Source of the DNA: Spirochaetales bacterium | GTDB taxonomy: Bacteria; Spirochaetota; Spirochaetia; Sphaerochaetales; Sphaerochaetaceae | Direction of reading: 5' to 3' | Length of the DNA stretch: 5,344 nucleotides | Assembly (NCBI GenBank): GCA_012800465.1 | Contig: JAAZJI010000300.1 | Coordinates: 1-5,344, forward strand | Shown here: positions 1-5,302 of the stretch, in pieces | Numbering within the stretch: position 1 is the stretch's first letter | How the letters are laid out: each line of letters opens with the position of its first letter | Notes under the pieces: generated by a model | Databases searched by the model: none | What the model saw: only the letters and a program-made list of their open reading frames with translations | What the model was told of the DNA's origin: nothing | Position numbers and translations under genes: made by a program

Positions 1-109
1 CGGCTTTTCGGGAACGCAGGACGTACTCCCACGCCGACGGGTGTTTCGCCTCCCTGTCGGAATCGATGATCTTCTCCATCGCCCCGACGGTGTCATGCAG
101 CCTGTCCAT
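1..109 (-). CDS. accA: acetyl-CoA carboxylase carboxyltransferase, alpha subunit (N-terminal fragment)
   Basis: Only the first 36 codons are present; the gene continues beyond the left edge. The reading begins MDRLHDTVGAMEKIIDSD and reaches SAWEYVLRSRKA at the edge. That last piece resembles the AW-x-x-V-x-x-(A/S)R segment that precedes the RPT-x-LDYI motif near the start of AccA proteins. Known role: with AccD it forms the carboxyltransferase that moves CO2 from carboxybiotin on AccB to acetyl-CoA, giving malonyl-CoA in the cytoplasm. The identity rests mainly on position, directly after accD in an accB-accC-accD series, and on this short motif. The start is supported by a very strong Shine-Dalgarno sequence just upstream; the start lies one base after the accD stop, so translation is probably coupled to accD. 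A second in-frame ATG at codon 11 is less well placed. Confidence 0.82.
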   Translation of the reverse strand, partial: MDRLHDTVGAMEKIIDSDREAKHPSAWEYVLRSRKA

Positions 110-110
110 C

Positions 111-125
111 TCACCTCCTCCTTCC
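111..125 (-). promoter_or_regulatory. accA ribosome binding site embedded in the accD 3' end
   Basis: On the minus strand the sequence GGAAGGAGGAGGTGA runs straight through the last codons and stop of accD, and is followed by G and the accA ATG. AGGAGGTGA is an almost full-length complement of the usual 16S rRNA 3' tail. The GGAGG core lies about 4 nt before the start. The terminal Gly-Arg-Arg-Arg of AccD is thus encoded by the accA ribosome binding site. A terminating accD ribosome would be placed on top of it, which fits equal output of the two carboxyltransferase subunits (inference). Confidence 0.8.
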
Positions 126-869
126 GTGGGTGTCGATCAGGAAGCGGAGGGTCCCCTTCAGCTCCGCCCGCTCGACGATCGCATCGACGAACCCTCTCTC
201 CAGCTGGAACTCCGAGCGCTGGAACCCCTTGGGGAGCCGCTCCCCGATCGTCCCCTCGATCACCCTCGGCCCGGCGAACCCGATGATCGCCCCCGGCTCG
301 GCCAGGATCACGTCCCCGAGCATCGCGAACGAAGCGGTCACCCCTCCGGTGGTGGGGTTGGTCAGCACCAGGAACAGGGGGGTATGGGTCTCCTCCAAGA
401 GCGCCGCCGCGCTGGCGGTCTTCGCCATCTGCATCAGACTGAAGATCCCCTCCTGCATCCGCGCACCCCCGCTTGCGGTGAAGAGGATCACCGGGTCGCC
501 GCTCAAGGCCCCTTCCAGGATCGCCTGGGTGATCTTCTCCCCGACGACCGAGCCCATCGAACCGCCCATGAACGCGAAGCTCATGATGCCCAGGACCGCC
601 TTCCGCCCCCCGATCGTGCACCGCCCGATCGTGGCGGCATCGGGCAGGGAGGACTTCTTCTGGTTCTCCCGAAGCTTCTCCTCGTACCCCTCCAGCCTGA
701 TCGGGTTGCCGCTTCTGAGCTCTCCCGCCATCTCGACGAACGAACCCTCATCCGCCACCAGGGCGATCCGCTCGGCGGTCGTAAGCGGGAAATAGTGGCC
801 GCAGAGCGGACACACCTTCAATGGGTCAAAGGACACATCTCCGTGACAGGAGGGACACTGTTCAGCCAT
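111..869 (-). CDS. accD: acetyl-CoA carboxylase carboxyltransferase, beta subunit
   Basis: The product is 252 residues. It partners AccA in transferring the carboxyl group from biotin to acetyl-CoA. An N-terminal zinc ribbon is visible as two CxxC pairs (C5, C8, C20, C23). The crotonase-fold carboxyltransferase core follows, with FAFMGGSMGSVVG (98-110), SGGARMQEG (133-141), PTTGGVTASFAMLGD (172-186) and GFAGPRVIE (197-205), then GFQRSEF (215-221) near the end. It is shorter than E. coli AccD (about 300 residues), lacking the N-terminal lead-in before the zinc ribbon and the C-terminal tail. The loop between the cysteine pairs is 11 residues against about 15 in E. coli. The ATG at 869 was chosen because AAGGAGAT lies just upstream and the zinc ribbon starts immediately after; a longer in-frame extension to 968 runs inside accC and has no homology. 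The gene overlaps accC by 8 nt. Confidence 0.96.
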   Translation of the reverse strand: MAEQCPSCHGDVSFDPLKVCPLCGHYFPLTTAERIALVADEGSFVEMAGELRSGNPIRLEGYEEKLRENQKKSSLPDAATIGRCTIGGRKAVLGIMSFAFMGGSMGSVVGEKITQAILEGALSGDPVILFTASGGARMQEGIFSLMQMAKTASAAALLEETHTPLFLVLTNPTTGGVTASFAMLGDVILAEPGAIIGFAGPRVIEGTIGERLPKGFQRSEFQLERGFVDAIVERAELKGTLRFLIDTHGRRR

Positions 870-2190
870 GGCGCATCTCCTTCCCGCAGAGGGTTTCATA
901 CAGACCGGTTCCGAACCGGCCGCTTCGAAAGAGGGAGCTTCCGACGATCGTCTTCTGCTCCTCGACATTGGTGGGGATCCCTTCGACCACCACCTCGCCC
1001 AGCGCCCTCAGCATCCGGTCGATCCCCTCCTGCCGGGCAGAAGCATGGACTATGATCTTGGCCAGCAGGGAGTCGTAGTGGGGCGACAGCGTCATGCCGG
1101 GGGTGAGGAACGTGTCGGTGCGGACATGCGGACCGGAGGGCAGGTCGAAGCGGGCGATCCTTCCCGCCCCGAGACCGTTGATCCGGCATTCCAGGGCATA
1201 ACCGCTGAGGGCGACTTCGTCCTGCCTCCTGACGATCCCCTTCTGTGCGGCGATCCGGATCTGCTCGGCGACCAGGTCCATCCCGCTGACCAGTTCAGTG
1301 ACCGGATGCTCGACCTGAAGGCGGGCGTTCACCTCCATGAAGTAGAAGGATCCCCCTTCGACGAGGAACTCCACCGTGCCCGCTCCCCGATAGGAGAGGT
1401 TCCGAAACAGCGCTACGCTTGATTCCGTCATCACCTCCCTCATCGCTTCGTCCAGAATCGGCGAAGGGGTCTCCTCCAACAGCTTCTGGTGGTTCCGCTG
1501 GACGGAGCAGTCCCGCTCTCCGAGGTGGACCACGTTCCCGCTCCCGTCCCCGAGCAGCTGGACCTCCACATGCCGGGGGTTCTCCAGGAACTTCTCCATG
1601 TACATCGAATCATCCCCGAAAAAGAGGAGGGCCTCCCTCCGGGCAAGGGGGAAACCGCTTTCCAGCTCGCTCTCCTTGCGGATGATCCGCATCCCCCGCC
1701 CGCCTCCTCCGGCGGAGGCTTTGAGGATCACCGGGTACCCCAGCCTGGAAGCCCATTTCTTCGCGGAAGCGAGATCGGTCAAGGTCTCGGAACCGGGCGT
1801 GACGGGCAAACCCGCCTCGACCGCGCTGATCCTGGCCCGGACCTTGTTGCCCAGCAGCTCGATCGTCTCCGGCCGCGGGCCGATGAAGATCAGGCCGGCC
1901 TCCTCCACCGCCTTGGCAAACGAAGCGCTCTCGCTTAAGAAGCCGACCCCGGGATGGAGGGCGTCGCACCGGGTCAGGATCGCCGCCGACAGGATGCTGC
2001 GGACGTTCAGGTAGCTTTCGCTCGAGGGGGCAGGCCCGATGCAGACGCTCCGATCGGCATGCCGGACCGCCAGGGTGTCCCTGTCCGCTTCCGAGTGAGC
2101 GACGACGCTTTCCACGCCCAGATCCTTGCACGCCCGGACGATCCTGAGGGCGATCTCCCCGCGTCCGGCTATCAGGATCCGCCGGATCAT
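862..2190 (-). CDS. accC: acetyl-CoA carboxylase, biotin carboxylase subunit
   Basis: The 442-residue product is the ATP-dependent carboxylase that puts bicarbonate-derived CO2 on the biotin of AccB. Domain order is normal: biotin carboxylase N-terminal domain (1-110), ATP-grasp domain (about 115-310) and C-terminal domain (about 330-430). Visible key residues are K157, the GGGGRGM loop (161-167), H207 and E209, H234-Q235-K236, E274, E286, N288, R290, Q292, E294 and R336 (in ECRIN), matching the catalytic set of E. coli AccC with a two-residue offset. Oddities are AGRGEIA for the usual ANRGEIA (G9), HPGVGFLSE for HPGYGFLSE (V82), and a loop about 7 residues shorter after ECRIN, where AEDP...PSPG is normally found. 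The frame is open throughout, so a frameshift is unlikely. The ATG overlaps the accB stop (ATGA) with GGTGA upstream, implying translational coupling. Confidence 0.97.
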   Translation of the reverse strand: MIRRILIAGRGEIALRIVRACKDLGVESVVAHSEADRDTLAVRHADRSVCIGPAPSSESYLNVRSILSAAILTRCDALHPGVGFLSESASFAKAVEEAGLIFIGPRPETIELLGNKVRARISAVEAGLPVTPGSETLTDLASAKKWASRLGYPVILKASAGGGGRGMRIIRKESELESGFPLARREALLFFGDDSMYMEKFLENPRHVEVQLLGDGSGNVVHLGERDCSVQRNHQKLLEETPSPILDEAMREVMTESSVALFRNLSYRGAGTVEFLVEGGSFYFMEVNARLQVEHPVTELVSGMDLVAEQIRIAAQKGIVRRQDEVALSGYALECRINGLGAGRIARFDLPSGPHVRTDTFLTPGMTLSPHYDSLLAKIIVHASARQEGIDRMLRALGEVVVEGIPTNVEEQKTIVGSSLFRSGRFGTGLYETLCGKEMRHG

Positions 2191-2600
2191 AACCGTTTCA
2201 CCGCAAAGAGCGGCTGGCCGAATTCGACGAGCTTCTCCGGCTTTGCAAGGATCTCGACGATCTCGCAGGAGAACTCCGCCTCCAGGTTGTTCATCAGCTT
2301 CATCGCCTCGATCGTGCAGAGGGTCTCCTCCTTCTGGACGACCGAACCCACCTGCACATAAGGCGGGGCGTCCGGGGCGGGCGTCAGATAGAAGGTTCCC
2401 ACGATCGGGGAGGTGATGACCTCCAGGTCATCCGCCTTCTTCTTCGGTTCCGGGAAGGGGGCAGGCACCACGGAATTCTCCCTGCCCGTTCGGGCGAAGC
2501 GGACCGAATCCTCGCCCGTCTTCACTTCCAGCTCGGTGAGGGAGGAGGCTTCAAACAGTTCCAGCAGCTGCCGGACGGTCATATCGGCAAGATTCTTCAT
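2187..2600 (-). CDS. accB: acetyl-CoA carboxylase biotin carboxyl carrier protein
   Basis: The 137-residue product carries the biotin that moves between AccC and the AccA/AccD transferase. An N-terminal region (VRQLLELFEASSLTELEV, 9-26) matches the typical AccB start and probably contacts AccC. A Pro/Lys-rich linker (about 45-56) follows, then the biotinyl domain (about 60-137) with SPIVGTFY, EAMKLMNNLEAEF and VEFGQPLF. The biotinylated lysine is K101 in EAMKLMN. C112 stands where most AccB proteins have Gly (EFSG). The start is uncertain: ATG at 2600 gives a normal N-terminus but no Shine-Dalgarno sequence; ATG at 2582 has only a weak GAAGAA 10 nt upstream and still keeps VRQLLELF; ATG at 2630 lies upstream of the predicted -10 box and so outside the predicted transcript. 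It is the first gene of the acc operon. Confidence 0.95.
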   Translation of the reverse strand: MKNLADMTVRQLLELFEASSLTELEVKTGEDSVRFARTGRENSVVPAPFPEPKKKADDLEVITSPIVGTFYLTPAPDAPPYVQVGSVVQKEETLCTIEAMKLMNNLEAEFSCEIVEILAKPEKLVEFGQPLFAVKRL

Positions 2601-2612
2601 AGCTGGCTTGAG

Positions 2613-2640
2613 AATATACAACATAGCCAATATGTGTCAA
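2613..2640 (-). promoter_or_regulatory. predicted sigma70-type promoter of the accBCDA operon
   Basis: On the minus strand a perfect TTGACA -35 box (2640 to 2635) is followed, after a 16-bp spacer, by TATATT (2618 to 2613), which matches the TATAAT consensus at 5 of 6 positions. The predicted transcription start is about 2604-2608, only a few bases before the ATG at 2600. The hexamers are seen directly; activity is inferred. Confidence 0.68.
2621..2635. repeat. short inverted repeat ACATA-GCCAA-TATGT
   Basis: Five-base arms are separated by five bases. The element lies in the -35/-10 spacer of the acc promoter and abuts the larger palindrome at 2635. It may be a second protein contact site, but arms this short in AT-rich DNA can occur by chance. 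Confidence 0.3.
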
Positions 2641-2648
2641 TATTGACA
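2635..2648. promoter_or_regulatory. perfect 14-bp palindrome spanning both -35 boxes, candidate operator
   Basis: TGTCAATATTGACA equals its own reverse complement and does not extend further on either side. Its halves are the minus-strand and plus-strand TTGACA -35 hexamers, joined by TA. The symmetry may therefore simply reflect two back-to-back promoters, or it may be the binding site of a dimeric regulator of lipid synthesis. It does not match the FapR (TTAGTA-type) or FabT (TTTGA-N-TCAAA-type) operators as I remember them. Confidence 0.5.
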
Positions 2649-2670
2649 TTATTCATTTTTTTGTAATACT
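2643..2670 (+). promoter_or_regulatory. predicted sigma70-type promoter of the fabHDGF operon
   Basis: A perfect TTGACA (2643-2648) is followed, after 16 bp containing a run of seven T, by AATACT (2665-2670), which matches the -10 consensus at 4 of 6 positions. A TG at 2662-2663, one base before the -10 box, makes an extended -10 element (TGT-AATACT) that could offset the weaker hexamer. The predicted transcription start is near 2677, giving a leader of about 35 nt before fabH. TAATAC at 2664-2669 (15-bp spacer) is an alternative -10 box. Confidence 0.65.
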
Positions 2671-2694
2671 AGTAGCGGATAGTGGAAATCCACC

Positions 2695-2701
2695 AGAGGA
2701 G
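2695..2701 (+). promoter_or_regulatory. ribosome binding site that decides the fabH start
   Basis: AGAGGAG lies 10 nt upstream of an in-frame GTG at 2712 and 16 nt upstream of the ATG at 2718. The spacing favours GTG, although the ATG would give an equally normal FabH N-terminus. Confidence 0.6.
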
Positions 2702-2711
2702 CAATCACACG

Positions 2712-3659
2712 GTGAAGATGAGGAACGTAGCGATCACGGCGGTCGGGTCATACCTTCCCCCGCGGATCATGACCAACGACGAGCTTGCAGGGATCGTCGA
2801 CACGAGCGACGAGTGGATCGTCTCCCATACCGGGATCGGGACCCGGCACATCGCCGAGGGGGAGACGACCTCGGAGATGGCGATCAAGGCGACGGAAAAC
2901 CTCATCAAGCGGTTCAAGATCGACCCCGAACGGATCGACGGGGTCATCGTCGCCACCGCGACGGGCGACTACCCCGGCTTCCCTTCCACGGCGAACCTCG
3001 TCAGCCGGCACTTCAAGACGAAAGGAGGGGCGTTCGACCTGGCGGCGGGGTGCACCGGCTTCATCTACGCCCTGGACGTCGCCCGGTCGATGATCCTTTC
3101 AGGAACGCTGAAGAACGCCCTCGTCATCGGCTCGGAGGCCCTCTCCACCGTGATCGATTGGGAAGATCGAAACACATGCGTCCTCTTTGGCGACGGTGCT
3201 GCGGCGGTTCTCCTTGAGCAGGCTGCCGCCGGCGGCCTCGCCCCCGCCCTGCTGAGGAGCGAGGCTATGTTGGCGGAAAGCCTCACGATCGACCCCGTTT
3301 CCCGGCACATCACGATGGACGGGAAGGCGGTGTATCAGTTCGCCGTCCGGGCGATCGGCGAGATCGTAACCGACGTGCTGAAAGCCGGCAACCTTTCGAT
3401 CTCCGAGATCGACTGGATCGTCCCCCATCAGGCGAACCGGAGGATCATCAGCGCGACGAGCAGACGCTACGAAATCCCCGAGGAGCTCTTCTATCTGAAC
3501 ATCGAGCGCGTTGCCAACACGAGCGCCGCCTCGATTCCCCTCGCCCTTTCCGAGATGGAAGCAAGCGGCCTGCTGAAGGAAGGGCGGAAGATCCTGCTCG
3601 TCGGCTTCGGAGCGGGCCTGACCTACGGAGGGAGTCTCCTCACATGGCAGCGATCATAG
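2712..3659 (+). CDS. fabH: beta-ketoacyl-ACP synthase III (FabH)
   Basis: The 315-residue product (E. coli FabH has 317) starts chains by condensing an acyl-CoA, usually acetyl-CoA, with malonyl-ACP and releasing CO2. Motifs in order are GSYLPPRIMTNDEL (12-25), DTSDEWI (30-36), the nucleophile C114 in DLAAGCTGFIYAL, GDGAAAVLLE (160-169), H239 in VPHQANRRIISA, N269 in ANTSAASIP and GFGAGLTYGG (298-307). The Cys-His-Asn triad is complete. The Gly usually before the active-site Asn (GNTSAAS) is Ala here (A268). GTG at 2712 is chosen from ribosome binding site spacing; ATG at 2718 removes two residues, and GTG at 2682 has no ribosome binding site. It is the first gene of the fab operon and overlaps fabD by 16 nt. 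Acetyl versus branched primer preference cannot be read from the sequence. Confidence 0.96.
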   Translation: MKMRNVAITAVGSYLPPRIMTNDELAGIVDTSDEWIVSHTGIGTRHIAEGETTSEMAIKATENLIKRFKIDPERIDGVIVATATGDYPGFPSTANLVSRHFKTKGGAFDLAAGCTGFIYALDVARSMILSGTLKNALVIGSEALSTVIDWEDRNTCVLFGDGAAAVLLEQAAAGGLAPALLRSEAMLAESLTIDPVSRHITMDGKAVYQFAVRAIGEIVTDVLKAGNLSISEIDWIVPHQANRRIISATSRRYEIPEELFYLNIERVANTSAASIPLALSEMEASGLLKEGRKILLVGFGAGLTYGGSLLTWQRS

Positions 3660-4582
3660 CCCTCTACCCCGGTCAAGGCTCCCAGGAGCCGAAGATGGCC
3701 CTCGATCTGTACCGGGCGAGCTCCCGGGTCAGGGAGCTCTTCACCCTCGCCGGCGACATCACCCATGTGAACCTTCGAAACCTCCTGGAGAACGGAGGTA
3801 CAAAGGAGCTTCAGCAGACCAAAAACACCCAGCTTGCGGTGACCCTCGCCAGCCGAAGCGCCCACGTCCGCCTGACCGAACTCGGCCATGCGTTCGCCGC
3901 ACACGGCGGCTTCAGCCTCGGAGAGCTTTCCGCCTATGCGGGCAGCGGGATCATCAGCGATGAGACGCTCTTCGAACTTGTTGCAATCCGCGCCGCCCTG
4001 ATGGAACAAGAAGCCCAAAGAATCCAAGCGGCCCACGGGGAGGTGGGGATGGCCGCGGTTCTGGGTCTTCCGTACGACGTCGTTTCCGGGCTCATCAAAG
4101 ACCGCAACGATGTATACGCCGCAAACGACAACTCCCCCGTCCAGGTCGTCATCGCAGGAGCGTTGAAGGCGATCGAGGAGGTTCAAGAACTCTTGAAAGA
4201 GCACGGGGCGAAACGAATCGTCCCGCTTCGGGTCTCCGGCCCCTTCCACACCCCGCTCATGGAGGGAGCGGTCCCCCGCTTCGAAGCGGCGATCGGAAGC
4301 CTCCCGTTCCATGACCCCGCGGAGAAGGTCGTCTCCTCGGTCACCGGCACGTTCATCACGAGCGCGGACCGGGCGAAGAGGACCCTCGTCACCCAGCTCT
4401 CGAAACCGGTCAGGTGGACAAAGGCGGTAGACACCATCATCACGATACAGGATTCGGACTCGATCGTTGGCGAGATCGGCCATGGAGAGGTCCTCGCCAA
4501 ACTCGCCCGAGACCGGATCTGCGTCCTCCCGCTGGGAAGCGAGGAGCGGATCCGGGAATTTCATGAAGGAACCAGGCAATGA
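3644..4582 (+). CDS. fabD: malonyl-CoA:ACP transacylase (FabD)
   Basis: The 312-residue product moves malonyl from CoA to the ACP phosphopantetheine arm, linking the acc output to chain extension. The N-terminal PGQGSQ (9-14) supplies oxyanion residue Q11. The nucleophile S91 lies in GFSLGE (89-94), where E. coli has GHSLGE. R116, which binds the malonyl carboxylate, and catalytic H202 (in VSGPFHTPLM) are present, as are QVVIAG (167-172) and the C-terminal PVRWTKAVD (255-263). EIGHGEVL (277-284) replaces the usual EVGPGKVL-like end motif. Length matches the family (E. coli 309). The ATG at 3644 is preceded by GGAGGGAG at 9 nt and lies inside the end of fabH. The stop overlaps the fabG start (ATGA). 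Sequence around the active site is unlike E. coli but recalls spirochaete or clostridial FabD. Confidence 0.95.
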   Translation: MAAIIALYPGQGSQEPKMALDLYRASSRVRELFTLAGDITHVNLRNLLENGGTKELQQTKNTQLAVTLASRSAHVRLTELGHAFAAHGGFSLGELSAYAGSGIISDETLFELVAIRAALMEQEAQRIQAAHGEVGMAAVLGLPYDVVSGLIKDRNDVYAANDNSPVQVVIAGALKAIEEVQELLKEHGAKRIVPLRVSGPFHTPLMEGAVPRFEAAIGSLPFHDPAEKVVSSVTGTFITSADRAKRTLVTQLSKPVRWTKAVDTIITIQDSDSIVGEIGHGEVLAKLARDRICVLPLGSEERIREFHEGTRQ

Positions 4583-5292
4583 ACAGAAAGAAGCATGCCC
4601 TCGTGACGGGAGGTTCGCGGGGAATCGGATCGGCGATCATCCACGAGCTCCTCGATCTGGACTATGAGGTGTGGTATCTCAGCCGCACGAAGAACGAAGC
4701 ATCGGACAATGGAGATCTCCACCACGTCCCCTGCGACATCGCCGATCGAAAAGAGGTGGAACGCGCTCTCAAAGCGATCATCGATGAAGCCCGCGAGATC
4801 GACCTGCTCGTCAACAACGCGGGCATCACCCGCGACGGGCTGATCATGCGGATGAAGGACGAGGCGTGGGACGACGTGCTCGCTGTGAACTTGAGCAGCG
4901 TCTTTCTCACATCCCGGGCGGTGAGCCGGATCATGGCCAGACAGCGCTCCGGGGCGATCGTCAACATCTCCAGCGTGGTGGGGATCATGGGAAACGGAGG
5001 ACAGACCAACTACGCGGCTTCAAAGGCCGGGATCATCGGGTTCTCCAAGGCTCTGGCCCGGGAGCTCGCCTCCCGGAACGTCCGGGTCAACGTGGTGGCC
5101 CCCGGGTTCATCGACACCTCGATGACGGAAACCCTCGCCGATGAGGCCAGGGGGCTGATCAAGGCCCAAATCCCCTTGGGTCGGATGGGCATGGCACGCG
5201 AAGTGGCCAAAGCCGTCGCCTTCCTGGCGTCGGAGGATGCATCCTACATCACCGGGGCGGTCCTCTCGGTCGATGGCGGAATGGCGATGTGA
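4579..5292 (+). CDS. fabG: 3-oxoacyl-ACP reductase (FabG)
   Basis: The 237-residue short-chain dehydrogenase (E. coli FabG has 244) reduces beta-ketoacyl-ACP to the 3-hydroxyacyl form with NAD(P)H. The Rossmann cofactor loop is TGGSRGIG (10-17), with D53 probably contacting the adenine. NNAG is at 79-82. The catalytic set N104, S132, Y145 and K149 (YxxxK) is complete. PGFIDTSMT (175-183) and the C-terminal ITGAVLSVDGGMAM (224-237) are typical of FabG. The basic residue in TGGSRGIG, together with R36 after the second beta strand, suggests NADPH, as in most FabG proteins (inference). The ATG overlaps the fabD stop, and GAAGGA lies about 8 nt upstream. SDR enzymes are common, but the position between fabD and fabF makes this assignment firm. 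Confidence 0.96.
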   Translation: MNRKKHALVTGGSRGIGSAIIHELLDLDYEVWYLSRTKNEASDNGDLHHVPCDIADRKEVERALKAIIDEAREIDLLVNNAGITRDGLIMRMKDEAWDDVLAVNLSSVFLTSRAVSRIMARQRSGAIVNISSVVGIMGNGGQTNYAASKAGIIGFSKALARELASRNVRVNVVAPGFIDTSMTETLADEARGLIKAQIPLGRMGMAREVAKAVAFLASEDASYITGAVLSVDGGMAM

Positions 5293-5297
5293 GGAGG
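5293..5297 (+). promoter_or_regulatory. fabF ribosome binding site
   Basis: GGAGG begins directly after the fabG stop codon and lies 5 nt before the ATG at 5303, within the longer purine run GAGGAGGAAG. It supports both the fabF start and coupled translation. Confidence 0.75.
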
Positions 5298-5302
5298 AAG
5301 CG

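Noticed and set aside
870..968. N-terminal extension of accD by 33 codons
   Set aside because: It lies entirely inside accC, has no homology, and the ATG at 869 has a strong ribosome binding site directly before the zinc ribbon.
66..1055. Long plus-strand open frame (329 codons) opposite accA, accD and the end of accC
   Set aside because: It is antisense to three genes with clear family motifs, is low-complexity (Pro, Arg, Gly and His rich), and has no ribosome binding site or recognisable domain. GC-rich coding DNA often leaves such open frames.
1160..1190. Frameshift or assembly gap in accC at the shortened loop
   Set aside because: Both flanks stay in the same frame, with the ECRIN motif before and the RIARFDLPSG segment after. 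The change is a clean in-frame shortening.
2656..2663. Run of seven T as a rho-independent terminator
   Set aside because: There is no GC-rich stem upstream; the nearest palindrome is AT-rich and coincides with promoter boxes.
2635..2674. FapR, FabT or CRP/FNR operator in the intergenic region
   Set aside because: TGTCAATATTGACA and the nearby TACTAGTA (2667-2674) share only loose half-site resemblance with these operators as I remember them. No regulator gene is present to support an assignment.
2682..2711. N-terminal extension of fabH by 10 codons from GTG at 2682
   Set aside because: There is no ribosome binding site before 2682, which lies only a few bases after the predicted transcription start. 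AGAGGAG at 2695-2701 would lie inside the gene, and FabH proteins normally begin a few residues before the GSYLP motif.
3623..4579. Minus-strand open frame of 318 codons covering all of fabD
   Set aside because: fabD is unmistakable on the plus strand. The antisense product is Asp, Gly and Arg rich with no motif, as expected of a shadow frame.
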